DNA of 64,000 nt, from positions 124,001 to 188,000 of the forward strand of contig JADJLZ010000011.1 of the NCBI GenBank assembly GCA_016709875.1. The letters are read 5' to 3'. The stretch comes from Planctomycetota bacterium (GTDB lineage: Bacteria > Planctomycetota > UBA1135 > GCA-002686595). The notes under the pieces are model-generated. The model ran no database searches, was not told the DNA's origin, and saw only the letters and a program-made list of their open reading frames with translations. Positions 1 through 8,875 of this stretch are shown here, in pieces (the first letter of the stretch is position 1; each line of letters begins with the position of its first letter). Made by a program: the position numbers and the translations under genes.

Positions 1-1143
1 AAGCGAGATCGAACGGCCCGCGGAGAGGCATTCCATCAGCATGCGCCAGCCCTGGCCGGCCTGCTTGGGACCGCCGATGATGAACTCGATCGGCACGAAG
101 ACGTCGTTGCCGCGCGTCGAGCCGTTCATGAACGGGATCGAGAGCGGGCAGTGGCGCGGTCCGTGTTCGACACCCGGCGTCGCGGTCGGGATCAGCGCGC
201 AGGTGATGCCCAGATCCGTCTCGCCTCCGAGCAGCTTCTCGGGGTCGTAGAGCTTGAACGCCAGACCGAGCAGCGTCGCGACCGAGGAGAGCGTGATGTA
301 GCGCTTGTTCCAGGTGAGACGCATGCCCAGCACGTCCTTGCCCTCGAAACGCCCGCGGCAGACGATGCCCTTGGACTGCATGCTGCCCGCGTCGCTGCCC
401 GCGCCGGGTTCGGTCAGCGCGAAGCAGGGGACCTCCTCGCCGATCGCAAGGCGCGGGAGGTAGTGGCGCTTCTGTTCCTCGGTGCCGTAGTGCAGGAGCA
501 GCTCGGCCGGACCGAGCGAGTTCGGGACCATCACCGTCACCGAGGCGGTCACGCTGTGGCTCGAGAGCTTGGCGACCACGCTCGAGTTCGCCAGCGCGGA
601 GAAGCCGCGGCCGCCGAAGCTCTCGGGGATGATCATCCCGAAGAAGCGCTCGCGCTTCATCAAGTCCCAGGCTTCGCGCGGCAGGTCGCCCTTCTGCTGC
701 ACCTCCCAGTCGTCGACGATGCGGCACAGCTCCTCGACCGGTCCGTCGAGGAAGGCCTTCTCCTTCTCGGAGAGCTGCTTGCGTTCGAAGCCGAGCAGCT
801 TCGACCAGCGCGGCGCACCGCTGAAGAGCTCCGCGTCCCACCAGACCGTGCCCGCGTCCAGCGCGACGCGCTCGGTCTCGCTCATGCGCGGGAAGATGCG
901 CGCGAGCAGCGGCATCAGCCACGAGCTGATCAGCGCGCGGCGCAGAGGCCGCAGCCCGAAGACGAGCGCCAGCACGGCGACCGCGATCGCGAGCGGCAGG
1001 TACAGGCCGCGCGGCTCGAATTTCTGTGCGTGGCCCCAAAGCAGCGCCGCCTCGAGCGGCAGTACCCAGGCCCAGTACGAGAGCCGGTGGTATGCGAGCG
1101 CGACGGCCACGAGGACCAGGGCGGCGATGAGGATCGTTGTCAT
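1..1143 (-). CDS. fadE: FadE-type long-chain acyl-CoA dehydrogenase, C-terminus beyond window
   Basis: FAD enzyme that makes the first double bond in fatty acyl-CoA beta-oxidation. 381 codons are visible and the frame stays open to base 1, so the C-terminal half is missing. Two hydrophobic segments lie at about residues 3-20 and 44-62, as in the large membrane-associated FadE family. They are followed by the acyl-CoA dehydrogenase N-terminal domain and, at the edge, a stretch (QAGQGWRMLMECLSAGRS) that matches E. coli FadE as I remember it. The start is the ATG at 1143, with GGAG about 8 bases upstream. It is divergent from the lipoprotein at 1279; the 135 bases between probably hold both promoters. 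Family assignment is firm; chain-length preference is inferred. Confidence 0.9.
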   Translation of the reverse strand, partial: MTTILIAALVLVAVALAYHRLSYWAWVLPLEAALLWGHAQKFEPRGLYLPLAIAVAVLALVFGLRPLRRALISSWLMPLLARIFPRMSETERVALDAGTVWWDAELFSGAPRWSKLLGFERKQLSEKEKAFLDGPVEELCRIVDDWEVQQKGDLPREAWDLMKRERFFGMIIPESFGGRGFSALANSSVVAKLSSHSVTASVTVMVPNSLGPAELLLHYGTEEQKRHYLPRLAIGEEVPCFALTEPGAGSDAGSMQSKGIVCRGRFEGKDVLGMRLTWNKRYITLSSVATLLGLAFKLYDPEKLLGGETDLGITCALIPTATPGVEHGPRHCPLSIPFMNGSTRGNDVFVPIEFIIGGPKQAGQGWRMLMECLSAGRSISL

Positions 1144-1278
1144 GCGGGGCTCCGAATTCCTTTCTATCGGCCGTCGGGAAGGGCGCGCTGCACGCTGGAT
1201 CTTGCTCCCGGGGCCGCTCCCACTCAAGCAGCGAGCGTGCGCGCGCATTCCTGGGCCCGAATACGTACGCTGCCGGGA

Positions 1279-2169
1279 ATGACTTTCCGCACGGCACTCC
1301 TTGCGCTTGCACTCATGCTCGCGAGCTGCGATCGAAGCACTCCCAGGGTGGATCCTTCCCACGCACAGGGAGGCCTGCGCCTGGTCCCGACGACCACTGC
1401 CGCGGCCGAACTCTTGCGCCTGGTCGCCGGGCCCGAAGACGTGCTCGCGCTGCCCGAGCAGGTGGACGCGTGGTCCGCGGCGGACTGGAAGAGCGGCGGC
1501 TGGGAGAAGCTGCCGCGCTTCCCGCGCTACGTCGCCGAACCGCTGCTCGTGCTGCGGCCGGGGATGGTCGTGAACCACAGCTGGCAGGCCGCGGAGACGA
1601 CCAAGATCCTGAAGGACCAGGGCATCCGCGTCCTGACGCTCGATTCGGGGACGAGCTACCCCGAGCTGCGCGGCGCGATCGAGGCGCTCGGAACCGCGCT
1701 CGTCCGCGAATCGCGCGCGCGCGCGGCGCTCGACGCACTCGATGCGCGCGTGGCGCGGCTCGCGGAGCAGCGCGCGAGGCTCGAGCACGTGCGCGCGCTG
1801 GTCTACACCAACGACGGCTCGGGCGGCTGGGCCTCGGGCTCGAACACGACCTCCGCAACGCTGCTCGCGCTTGCGGGACTCGCAAACGCGGCCGAGTCGA
1901 GCTCGGGCCACGCGGAGATGAGCTTCGAGCGCCTGCTCGCGCTCGATCCGGACCTGATCGTGACCGGCACCGGCGCGCGCGGCGAGAAGAGCAGCCCGAC
2001 GGTGGAGATGATCGAGCGCACCTCCGCGCTCCAGACGCTGCGCGCGCGGCGCGAGAAGCGCTATGCGGTGCTGCCCTCCGAGCTCCTGAGCTCCGACTCG
2101 CAGTACCTCGTCGACGCGGCCGAGCAGCTGCAGCAGCAGGCGCAGCTCGTTCTCGCGGAAAAGCGCTGA
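1279..2169 (+). CDS. Periplasmic metal-chelate (B12/iron/heme type) substrate-binding lipoprotein
   Basis: 296 residues. A short signal sequence ends in the lipobox LASC (Cys17), so it should be a lipid-anchored periplasmic protein. The rest resembles the Peripla_BP_2 / BtuF-like fold: an N-terminal lobe, a long Arg/Ala-rich backbone helix at about residues 135-170, and a C-terminal lobe containing FERLLALDPDLIVTG, a typical statement of this family. Ligands in the family are cobalamin, heme or ferric siderophores; the sequence does not say which. No permease or ATPase gene is adjacent. An upstream-extended reading frame exists from 151, but it lies antisense to fadE and lacks a signal peptide, so I start at 1279. 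Confidence 0.75.
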   Translation: MTFRTALLALALMLASCDRSTPRVDPSHAQGGLRLVPTTTAAAELLRLVAGPEDVLALPEQVDAWSAADWKSGGWEKLPRFPRYVAEPLLVLRPGMVVNHSWQAAETTKILKDQGIRVLTLDSGTSYPELRGAIEALGTALVRESRARAALDALDARVARLAEQRARLEHVRALVYTNDGSGGWASGSNTTSATLLALAGLANAAESSSGHAEMSFERLLALDPDLIVTGTGARGEKSSPTVEMIERTSALQTLRARREKRYAVLPSELLSSDSQYLVDAAEQLQQQAQLVLAEKR

Positions 2170-2170
2170 G

Positions 2171-4048
2171 CTAGGTCGCAGCCGGCGAGGCTCGCAGCGC
2201 GCGCTCGCGCCAGCGCTCGAGCATCTGGCTCAGCGTGGTGCTGTCGACCGGCTTCGCCAGGTAGTCGTCCATGCCCGCGGAGAGGCAGGCCTCGCGGTCG
2301 CCGAGCAGCGCATTCGCGGTCACGGCGATGACCACCGTGTGACGATCCGGACTCTCGCGCCGCCGCAGTTCGCGCGTGGCGCCGAAGCCGTCGAGCACCG
2401 GCATCTGGCAGTCCATCAGCACGATGTCAGGCTGTTCGAGCTCGACGACGCGCAGCGCCGCCTCGCCATCGTGCGCCACGAAGCAGGCGTGGCCGAGGCG
2501 GTCGAGCATCGTCTCCAGCACGTGCAGGTTGACCCTGTTGTCCTCGGCGACGAGCACGCGCAGGCGCCGATGGGTGGCGCCCGGACTGCGCGCGGGCAGC
2601 GGGGCCCCGGGTTCGCTCGGCTCCGGCGGCGCACCGAGCTCCAGATCGAGCTCGAACCAGAACGTCGAGCCCTCGCCGATCACGCTCTCGAAGTCGATCG
2701 TGCCGCCCATGCCCTCGACCAGGCGCTTGGCGATCACCAGGCCCAGGCCCGTGCCGCCGTACTTGCGCGTCGGGGAGGAATCGCCCTGCGTGAAGGCCCT
2801 GAACAGCAGCGAGCGGCGCTCCTCGCCGATGCCGATGCCGCTGTCGCGCACTCCGAAGCGCAGCCGTGCGCGGCCGTCCCGCAGCTCCTTGACCGCGAGC
2901 TCGACCACGATCCGTCCGCACTCGGTGAACTTGACCGCGTTGCTGAGCAGGCAGGCCAGCGCCTGGCGCACGCGCAGCGCATCCCCGCGCAGGCGCTGAG
3001 GCAGGTCGGGGTGGAGTTCGAGCTCCAGGCGCAGGCCGCGACTGCGCGCGCGCGGCCCGAACTGCTGCTGCAACTCGCGCACGAGGTCGAGCGGATCGAA
3101 CTGGGTCGATTCGAATTCCAGTGTGCCCGCCTCGATGCGCGAGAGGTCGAGCATGTCGTTCAGGTGTGCAACCAGGTGCTGGCTGCAGGCGCTGATCGTC
3201 TCGATCTCCTCGCGCTGGTCGGCCGTGAGCTGTCCCCCCAGCAGGACCTCGGTCGTTCCGACGATCCCATTCAGCGGCGTGCGGATTTCATGGCTCATGT
3301 TGGCCAGCGTCTCCGACTTGCGGCGCGTGATCCCGAGCAACTCGTCGCGCGCTTCGGCCAGCCCGCGAGTGAGCTCGCGCGCCTCGGCCTCGAGGACTGC
3401 CTGGCCGGATTCGAGCTCGGCCTGCCGGTCGGCGAGCGAACGGCGCTGTCGCAGCGCGCGCATGCCGGAATGGATCAGAAACGCATCCACGAATGCGACC
3501 CACAGCATGTGTTCGCCGAAGCGCCAGGGTTGGGCATTCGCGACGCCGTACACGCTCGCTGGCCAGTACGCACCGCGCAGCGCGTGGTCGACCGCGGTGA
3601 CAACCGAGGCGGTGATCAGCACACGCCAGTCGCCGTATAGCGCGAGAAAGGCCAGCGAGCCGAGAACATGGAAGTGAGTTTCGATCCGCCCGCCGGAGAT
3701 GTGGATCAGGAGCGCGGAGAAGAGCATCTGCGAAATCGCCATCGCGTGCCGCGTGCTCGGGACGCCGGGGCGAAAGCAGGCCAGCATGCAGCCGGGCACC
3801 GCCAGCGCCGCACCGAGGACGAGCGCGGCGACCAGGTGCGTGCCCACAGCAGAGTTCGCGCCCTCCCCGTCGCTGGGCGAGAGGGCGAGCGCGATCGCGA
3901 AGGCGGCAAACCACTGGAAGATCAACAGCCCGGCGAAGCGCCGGTCCATCTGCGCGTGGTCCGCTTGCTCGCGCTGCTCGCAGATCTGCTGCGCGCGCGC
4001 AATCAGCGAACTGCTGGGGAGACTCCGCGTGCGAGACATACGCGGCAT
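2171..4048 (-). CDS. Membrane hybrid sensor histidine kinase with C-terminal receiver
   Basis: 625 residues. A membrane domain of about six segments (residues 40-195) carries GGRIETHFHVLGSLAFLALY, a His-rich motif seen in an uncharacterised sensor module of kinases and chemotaxis receptors. A short coiled coil (about 203-245) leads to HisKA (SHEIRTPLNG, phospho-acceptor His253), a full HATPase_c domain (N, G1 DSGIGIG, G2 GGTGLGLVI boxes) and a receiver domain (AEDN; phospho-acceptor Asp546 in LMDCQMP; KP near the end). There is no DNA-binding output, so it should pass phosphate to a partner not found here. A 140-base gap separates it from the upstream ATP-grasp gene. The start could be 4048 or the ATG at 4037; neither has a strong ribosome site. 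Confidence 0.88.
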   Translation of the reverse strand: MPRMSRTRSLPSSSLIARAQQICEQREQADHAQMDRRFAGLLIFQWFAAFAIALALSPSDGEGANSAVGTHLVAALVLGAALAVPGCMLACFRPGVPSTRHAMAISQMLFSALLIHISGGRIETHFHVLGSLAFLALYGDWRVLITASVVTAVDHALRGAYWPASVYGVANAQPWRFGEHMLWVAFVDAFLIHSGMRALRQRRSLADRQAELESGQAVLEAEARELTRGLAEARDELLGITRRKSETLANMSHEIRTPLNGIVGTTEVLLGGQLTADQREEIETISACSQHLVAHLNDMLDLSRIEAGTLEFESTQFDPLDLVRELQQQFGPRARSRGLRLELELHPDLPQRLRGDALRVRQALACLLSNAVKFTECGRIVVELAVKELRDGRARLRFGVRDSGIGIGEERRSLLFRAFTQGDSSPTRKYGGTGLGLVIAKRLVEGMGGTIDFESVIGEGSTFWFELDLELGAPPEPSEPGAPLPARSPGATHRRLRVLVAEDNRVNLHVLETMLDRLGHACFVAHDGEAALRVVELEQPDIVLMDCQMPVLDGFGATRELRRRESPDRHTVVIAVTANALLGDREACLSAGMDDYLAKPVDSTTLSQMLERWRERALRASPAAT

Positions 4049-4188
4049 GTCGTCGCCGCGCACACCCGTTCTGGAGGCCTGTGGCCCTCGACATTGTGCG
4101 AAGTCGTCCTCGCGAGAGGTCCGCAGTCGCCCGGGGCTGGGCCGTTTTGTGGCGTCCTGCGGGCCGAATTCGGCGATCCGGCCAGACG

Positions 4189-5112
4189 TCAGCCGCGGCC
4201 GACACGCGCGCGCGGGCCCGCAAGGACAGGTCCGCGTTCCATCCCGAGCGCCCAGTCCATCGTGAATCGGGCGTTGATCTCGCTCAGCGGATTGAGGATC
4301 TCGCGCCGGCCGCCGGGCTCGCGGTGTCGGTAGGCATCGATTCCGAAGGGGCCAAAATAGCCCGCGCGCGCGAGCGCCGCACCTGCGGCTGCGACCGCGG
4401 CTTCGAGTTCGGCGTCGTCCTCGCGCGCGAGCTCGCCCGCGCCCGCGAGCGTCGTGCCGGTCCACGCCCCCTCGCGTGTGGTCTCCTGGAAACACGGCGC
4501 GGAGATCGTCACCGATCCGTCGGTCGCGACGAAGGCCGAGCGCGTGTACTCGCGCGTCACCTGCACCCAGGGCTCGACCACCAGCGGGCCCAGGCGCAGG
4601 CTCGCCACGATCCAGGCGCGCTCGGACTCTGAGGGCTCGCCCGCTGCGATGCGTCGACGGCCGCGGCCCGCCGCGCCGAAGGTGCGCCGCACGAGCCAGC
4701 CCTCGGGTGCGGGGAGGGCCAGACGTGCGAGCACACTCTCGAGATCGAGCACGACGTGCTTCTCGAAGCTCGCGCGCTGCAGCGGCTCGCGCACGGAGGC
4801 TGCGAAGGGCCGCGCGTTGACCGCGCGCAGCACCTCCAGCGCGGGTGCCGCGAGTGGCTCCGCGCCCGCAGCCCGCAGTTGCGCGAGCGCGCGCGGCGTC
4901 GGACTCCACGCGACGCCGGGCAAACCGCGCGCGCGCTCGGGGTCGCCCAGACCGAGCACGACGTCCTGCGGCCCGACCAGCGTGCCGACGAGGCGCATGC
5001 GCTCGCGCTCGACGATGCGCAGCAGGTGCTGCGTCGGCTGGTAGCGGCCCTGCGCTTCGAGCTCGTGTTCGGCGTCGAGGTTGAGCACCCACGCGCGCGG
5101 AGCGCTGCTCAC
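4189..5112 (-). CDS. ATP-grasp-like protein of unknown function
   Basis: 307 residues from a GTG start that overlaps the stop of the upstream gene (GTGA). The C-terminal half looks like an ATP-grasp fold: WLVRRTFGAAGRGRRRI is a plausible nucleotide-binding loop, and EINARFTMDWALGM carries the E...N pair expected of the Mg-ATP site. ATP-grasp enzymes join a carboxylate to an amine or thiol through an acyl-phosphate; the substrate here is unknown. It is the last gene of a four-gene coupled cluster with a ferritin-like protein, a methyltransferase/phosphotransferase fusion and a membrane protein, which suggests one pathway. The N-terminal 90 residues match nothing I recognise. Confidence 0.6.
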   Translation of the reverse strand: MSSAPRAWVLNLDAEHELEAQGRYQPTQHLLRIVERERMRLVGTLVGPQDVVLGLGDPERARGLPGVAWSPTPRALAQLRAAGAEPLAAPALEVLRAVNARPFAASVREPLQRASFEKHVVLDLESVLARLALPAPEGWLVRRTFGAAGRGRRRIAAGEPSESERAWIVASLRLGPLVVEPWVQVTREYTRSAFVATDGSVTISAPCFQETTREGAWTGTTLAGAGELAREDDAELEAAVAAAGAALARAGYFGPFGIDAYRHREPGGRREILNPLSEINARFTMDWALGMERGPVLAGPRARVGRG

Positions 5113-5896
5113 GTGCGCCTCCGCGGGTCGATCGGCGGTTCGGCGGCCAGTTGCGCGAGGAAATCCTCGTCCATCCCGGCGCGGGCTCGCGCCGCGAGCG
5201 CCAGCGGCCGGCCCTGCATGAGCGCGGGCGTCAGCGGTGTCGGCAGGCTCGCGCGCCAGCGGCCGTATTCGAGCGGCGCGCCGGTGAACTGCTCGAACCA
5301 GTGCGCCGCGAAGGCGACGTGTCCGATCTCGTCCTCTTGCACGCGCTCGAGAATCTGTGCGCCCGCCTCGTCGCCGGCTGCGCGGAACTGCGCCGCGACG
5401 CGCGGGCAGTGGTCCAGGTTGGCGCCTTCGAGTCCCAGACCCTGCAGCGCGACGAAGGCGGCCGGCGTCTCGCAGCGCGCGACGCGCTCCCAGAACCAGT
5501 CGCGCACCGGGTGCGCGCGCCGAACTCGGTGCCCAGGGCGCGCATGTGCGCGAGGTAGAGCTGCAGGTGTTCGAGTTCCTCGCGACACAGCGCGAACAGC
5601 CCGACGCGGAAGGCCTGCGGCGCGCGCGGGAAGGCGAGGATCGCCCAGGCGAAGAGCTCGGCAGCCTGCAACTCGTGGTGCACGAAGGTGTGCAGGAGGC
5701 GCGCGCCCGAGCGCGCGGCCGGTGCGCTGCGCTCGGCGACCACGAGCTGGGGCGGCCTGCCGGGGGCGGCGATGCGCCGTTCGGGCGGGTCGCTCTCCCA
5801 GACGAGCGCAGCGAGTTCCGGCGCGGGCGCGAGCTTTCCCGCGAGGGTCTCCCCGCGGATGAACTCCTCGCACCAGCTCTCGACCGTCCGGGTCAT
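5109..5896 (-). pseudogene. DUF455 ferritin-like protein, interrupted by a frameshift
   Basis: The frame from the ATG at 5896 encodes the N-terminal half (ESWCEEFIRGETLAGKLAP, then a helical bundle with HHELQAAELFAWA and REELEHLQLYLAHM). The matching C-terminal half (PVRDWFWERV, GLEGANLDHCPR, DEIGHVAFAAHWF, PLTPALMQGRP) is in another frame that ends at 5109. The switch falls at the GC repeat around 5511-5524; one added base, or two fewer, restores a typical DUF455 protein of about 260 residues. The family is ferritin-like with Glu/His residues suited to a di-iron site. Because flanking genes are intact and coupled, a sequencing or assembly indel in the GC repeat is as likely as real gene decay. 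Confidence 0.75.
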
Positions 5897-5903
5897 CCCA
5901 CCA

Positions 5904-7610
5904 TCATGCCAGGGCGAACTGCCGGTGCAGCCAGCGCGGGCGCGAGTAGTCCCAGTTCTTCTCCGCCATCGCGGCGACGAGCACCGGGTAGATCGCCTCG
6001 ATCGCGCGCGCAACCTCCGGCGCGAGGCCGACCGCCGCGCAGTAGCGCTCGAGGCACTCGCGTTCGTAGTCGCGCAGCTCGCGCGCCAGCAATCTGCGCC
6101 AGGCCGCGCCGGCGCTGAGCCCGTGCTCCTGCTTGACCTCGTGCACGACCAGGTGCAGCAGGTCGAAGTAGGGCAGCCCCTCGGGCTCGGCCGTGCCCCA
6201 GTCGAGGATCCCGAGCACGTTGCCCTGCGCGTCCACTTGCACGTGCTTGGCGCGCAGATCCGCGTGGTAGAAGACCAGCGGCAACTGCGCGCCGAGGAAC
6301 TTCGCGCGCGCTTCCGTGAGCATGCGCTCGAGCTTCGCGATCGTCGCGGGCACGGCCGCGTGCTCGATCACGAGGCGGAAACGTGCGGCGATCTGCGCCT
6401 CGAAGTCGGCCTCGTCGAAGGGGCGCGGCGCGCGCACGACGAGCTTGGGCATGAGCTCCGCGACCTGTCCGAGCATGCGCGCGATGCGCGGTTGGTCTCC
6501 GCAGGCCTGCGGTGCCGTCCAACCAGGCAGGCGCCGCTCGCAGGAGAAGGTCAGCCCCTCGAGCGTGCCGAAGAAGAGCGGCTCGGGCACGGGGAAGCCT
6601 GGAAAACGCGCGCGCACCTCGCCCAGCGTGCGCAAGTGGCGCTCGGTCTGCGGGATGTTCTTCGGCGCGAGCGGGACGTGCAGCGTCCAGGCCGCACCCT
6701 CGCGCGTGTGCACGACCGCGCTGTTGCCGCGCGTGGCGACGATCGCCTCGGCGATCGGCTGGCGCTCGCCGAGCTTCTCCGCCAACGCACCCAGCACGCG
6801 CTCGATGCGCGCTGCCGGCCGCTCGCCGAGCCGCGCGACGAGCGCGAAGGAGGGTGCCAGCACCGGAAAGAGCCCCAGCGCCTTGCCCGCGAGCTTGGCG
6901 CGATTCTTCTTCTCCATCGGGCCGATCGTGAGCGCGGGAAAGGGCTCGTCGAGCGCGACGACGTGCGAGAAATCGAGGCGGTGGGGGTAGAGCGCGAAGG
7001 CCTCGACCGAGCGCACGCGACCGCCTTCGATGAGCTGTCGCCAGCCGCGCAGCGTTCGCGGGTACGGATCGCGCCCGAAGAGACTGCGCGCGAACTCGAG
7101 CGGGCTCGCGACGTGGAACTCGCCCTTGCGCCCGAGCGAGCGCTTGTAGCCCAGGCGGTTGTCGACGACGAGCACGAGCTCACCCTCCGGAGCGAGGCGC
7201 TGTTCCAGCATCGAGAGCGCCTCGGGAAACCCTGGAGGACCGTCCTCGAGCACGATCAGCGCGTAGCCCTGCCCCGGCTCGGCGACGACGCGCACCCGGC
7301 CGGGCGTTTGCTCGCGCGCGCGGAAAGCCGCGAAGCGTGCTTCGCGACCGTCGGCGTCGGCCCCGAGTTCGACTGCGAAGCCCTGCAGCGCGAGTGCGGT
7401 GACCGTACCCGAGAGCGGGCTGCCGACGAACAGCGCTCGGCCCTCGCGTGCCGCGAGTGCGACCAGCCACGCCGCGCGGCCTTCACGCTGCAACAGCGCG
7501 AGCAGATCCGCGTCCGCGTCCTCGAGCTCGAGCAGGAGCGCCTCGAGCGCCTTGCGGAAGGAGAGCCCCTGCGCCTCGCGTTCGAAAAAGCGCGTCCAGG
7601 GATCGCTCAC
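5904..7610 (-). CDS. Methyltransferase-like / aminoglycoside-phosphotransferase-like fusion protein
   Basis: 568 residues from a GTG start that overlaps the upstream stop (GTGA). Residues about 1-230 resemble a class I SAM-methyltransferase fold of the kind found in polysaccharide gene clusters (ALFVGSPLSGTVTALALQGF as a glycine-rich loop; GELVLVVDNRLGYKRSLGRKG). Residues about 270-568 are an APH/choline-kinase-type phosphotransferase: FYHADLRAKHVQVDAQGN is the catalytic loop (HAD with a following Lys/His/Asp region) and ILDWGTAEPEG the Mg-binding DWG segment. It probably modifies a sugar or lipid-linked intermediate in the cytoplasm. The partner membrane protein and ATP-grasp/DUF455 genes suggest a shared pathway. 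Substrate unknown. Confidence 0.65.
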   Translation of the reverse strand: MSDPWTRFFEREAQGLSFRKALEALLLELEDADADLLALLQREGRAAWLVALAAREGRALFVGSPLSGTVTALALQGFAVELGADADGREARFAAFRAREQTPGRVRVVAEPGQGYALIVLEDGPPGFPEALSMLEQRLAPEGELVLVVDNRLGYKRSLGRKGEFHVASPLEFARSLFGRDPYPRTLRGWRQLIEGGRVRSVEAFALYPHRLDFSHVVALDEPFPALTIGPMEKKNRAKLAGKALGLFPVLAPSFALVARLGERPAARIERVLGALAEKLGERQPIAEAIVATRGNSAVVHTREGAAWTLHVPLAPKNIPQTERHLRTLGEVRARFPGFPVPEPLFFGTLEGLTFSCERRLPGWTAPQACGDQPRIARMLGQVAELMPKLVVRAPRPFDEADFEAQIAARFRLVIEHAAVPATIAKLERMLTEARAKFLGAQLPLVFYHADLRAKHVQVDAQGNVLGILDWGTAEPEGLPYFDLLHLVVHEVKQEHGLSAGAAWRRLLARELRDYERECLERYCAAVGLAPEVARAIEAIYPVLVAAMAEKNWDYSRPRWLHRQFALA

Positions 7611-8749
7611 GGCGCGCGCTCCGGCCGGATCGAGACGCAACCCGCGAGCAGAAAGGCGATCGCCGCCGCGACCTGCATGCCCGAGGCTCCGCCGAAGCTG
7701 CCTCCGGCCGCGGGCAGTACCCCACACACGAGCGCCGTGGCCGCGCCGAGCAGGAGCAGCAGCCGGTCGCCGCGCGCGAGTTCCTCGCGCCACTCCTCGT
7801 GTTCGGGCCGCGCGCGCGCCGCGATCGCGCGGCCGACGTAGGCCGCGGTTGCAAGCAGCGCGACCACGAGCGCGAGGCGACCGAGTGCGGGCAGCGGGCT
7901 CGCGGAGGGGCGAACACCATCCCAGGACATCCCGCGCAGCGCCGGCAACCACGCGATCGCGAAGGCGATCCCGGCGGCCTTCGCCATCCATCCGCGCGAG
8001 GGCGCGCTCGTGCACAGCACGAGCGCCACCAGCGCCGCGGCCACGAGCAGCATGCCCTCGAGTGCGGACCAAGGGCGACCGACGACGAAGCAAGCGAGCG
8101 CGAGCAGCGCCGAGCGGCGATCGGCGCGCCGCAGCCAGGCGAGCGCGAACGCGGCGCCGCAGGCCCAGCAGGCGGCGGCGATGCGCGCGTAGGACTCGGA
8201 GAGCAGCGCCGCGGTCTGTGCGTTCTCGCGGTAGACATAGAGCGAGAGCACGAGCACGAAGATCCGGCGGCCAAGCGGCGCGCGCCGTGCGAGCGCGAGC
8301 CCGTGCTCGACGCCGACGAGCAGCACGCACAGCGACAGACTGCGCAGCGTCTGCAGGCTGGTGTACGCCGGATCCCCGGAGCCGAGCGCGTCCTCTGTCC
8401 AGTACAGGATCGCGGGTGCGAAGGCCGCGGTGTAGATCAGACGCGAGAGCAAGCTCGGGCGCTCGCGCGCAGGATCGCGGGGCGGCACGATCCCCGCAGG
8501 GAGCGTAGCCCAGCGCACGAGCGCGCCAGCCGCTCCCGCGCCTAGTTCGATCGCCCACGAGGGGCCAAACAGCGTGCGCAGCGCGAGCACGGCGCCCAGG
8601 CCGAGCACGAGGCTCGCCGCGAGCGTCACCGGCAGCGCGCGCGGCGCGTGTCCACCCGGTTCCCCCGCAGGCAGGAACGAGAGCAGCACCCTCCCGAGCA
8701 GCAGCGCGAGGCACAGGTTCGCAAGGGGAGAGGAGAACGTTTCGAACAC
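7607..8749 (-). CDS. Polytopic membrane protein of unknown function
   Basis: 380 residues, dominated by about ten hydrophobic segments separated by short Arg-rich loops; no catalytic motif that I recognise. It is the first gene of the cluster running to 4189 and its stop overlaps the GTG of the fusion gene, so the four are probably co-translated. It could be a transporter, flippase or integral transferase. Upstream (8750-8875) is a strong hairpin that appears to end the previous transcription unit, so a promoter should lie between about 8750 and 8792. Confidence 0.6.
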   Translation of the reverse strand: MFETFSSPLANLCLALLLGRVLLSFLPAGEPGGHAPRALPVTLAASLVLGLGAVLALRTLFGPSWAIELGAGAAGALVRWATLPAGIVPPRDPARERPSLLSRLIYTAAFAPAILYWTEDALGSGDPAYTSLQTLRSLSLCVLLVGVEHGLALARRAPLGRRIFVLVLSLYVYRENAQTAALLSESYARIAAACWACGAAFALAWLRRADRRSALLALACFVVGRPWSALEGMLLVAAALVALVLCTSAPSRGWMAKAAGIAFAIAWLPALRGMSWDGVRPSASPLPALGRLALVVALLATAAYVGRAIAARARPEHEEWREELARGDRLLLLLGAATALVCGVLPAAGGSFGGASGMQVAAAIAFLLAGCVSIRPERAP

Positions 8750-8792
8750 GCGGTGGGAGAGCGTGACGCGGCCGCGCTCCGCCGGAAAGAGT

Positions 8793-8821
8793 GCGGCCGG
8801 CGATTTGTAGTCGCCGGCCGC
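8793..8821 (-). terminator. Hairpin, probable intrinsic terminator after the 8876-9403 gene
   Basis: A perfect 11-bp inverted repeat (left arm 8793-8803, right arm 8811-8821, seven-base loop). Read on the minus strand it follows the stop codon of the secreted protein by 54 bases and is followed by CTCTTTCC, a short pyrimidine tract. This fits an intrinsic terminator, though the U tract is weak. Confidence 0.55.
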
Positions 8822-8875
8822 GCCCCCTCGTTTTCTGTCGTTCTCTCAGTCTCGGTCGTCACCCACCGCTGTGCC

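Noticed and set aside
151..1278. Plus-strand frame upstream of the lipoprotein gene
   Set aside because: It is opposite fadE, which has clear family motifs; the lipoprotein has its own signal peptide at 1279.
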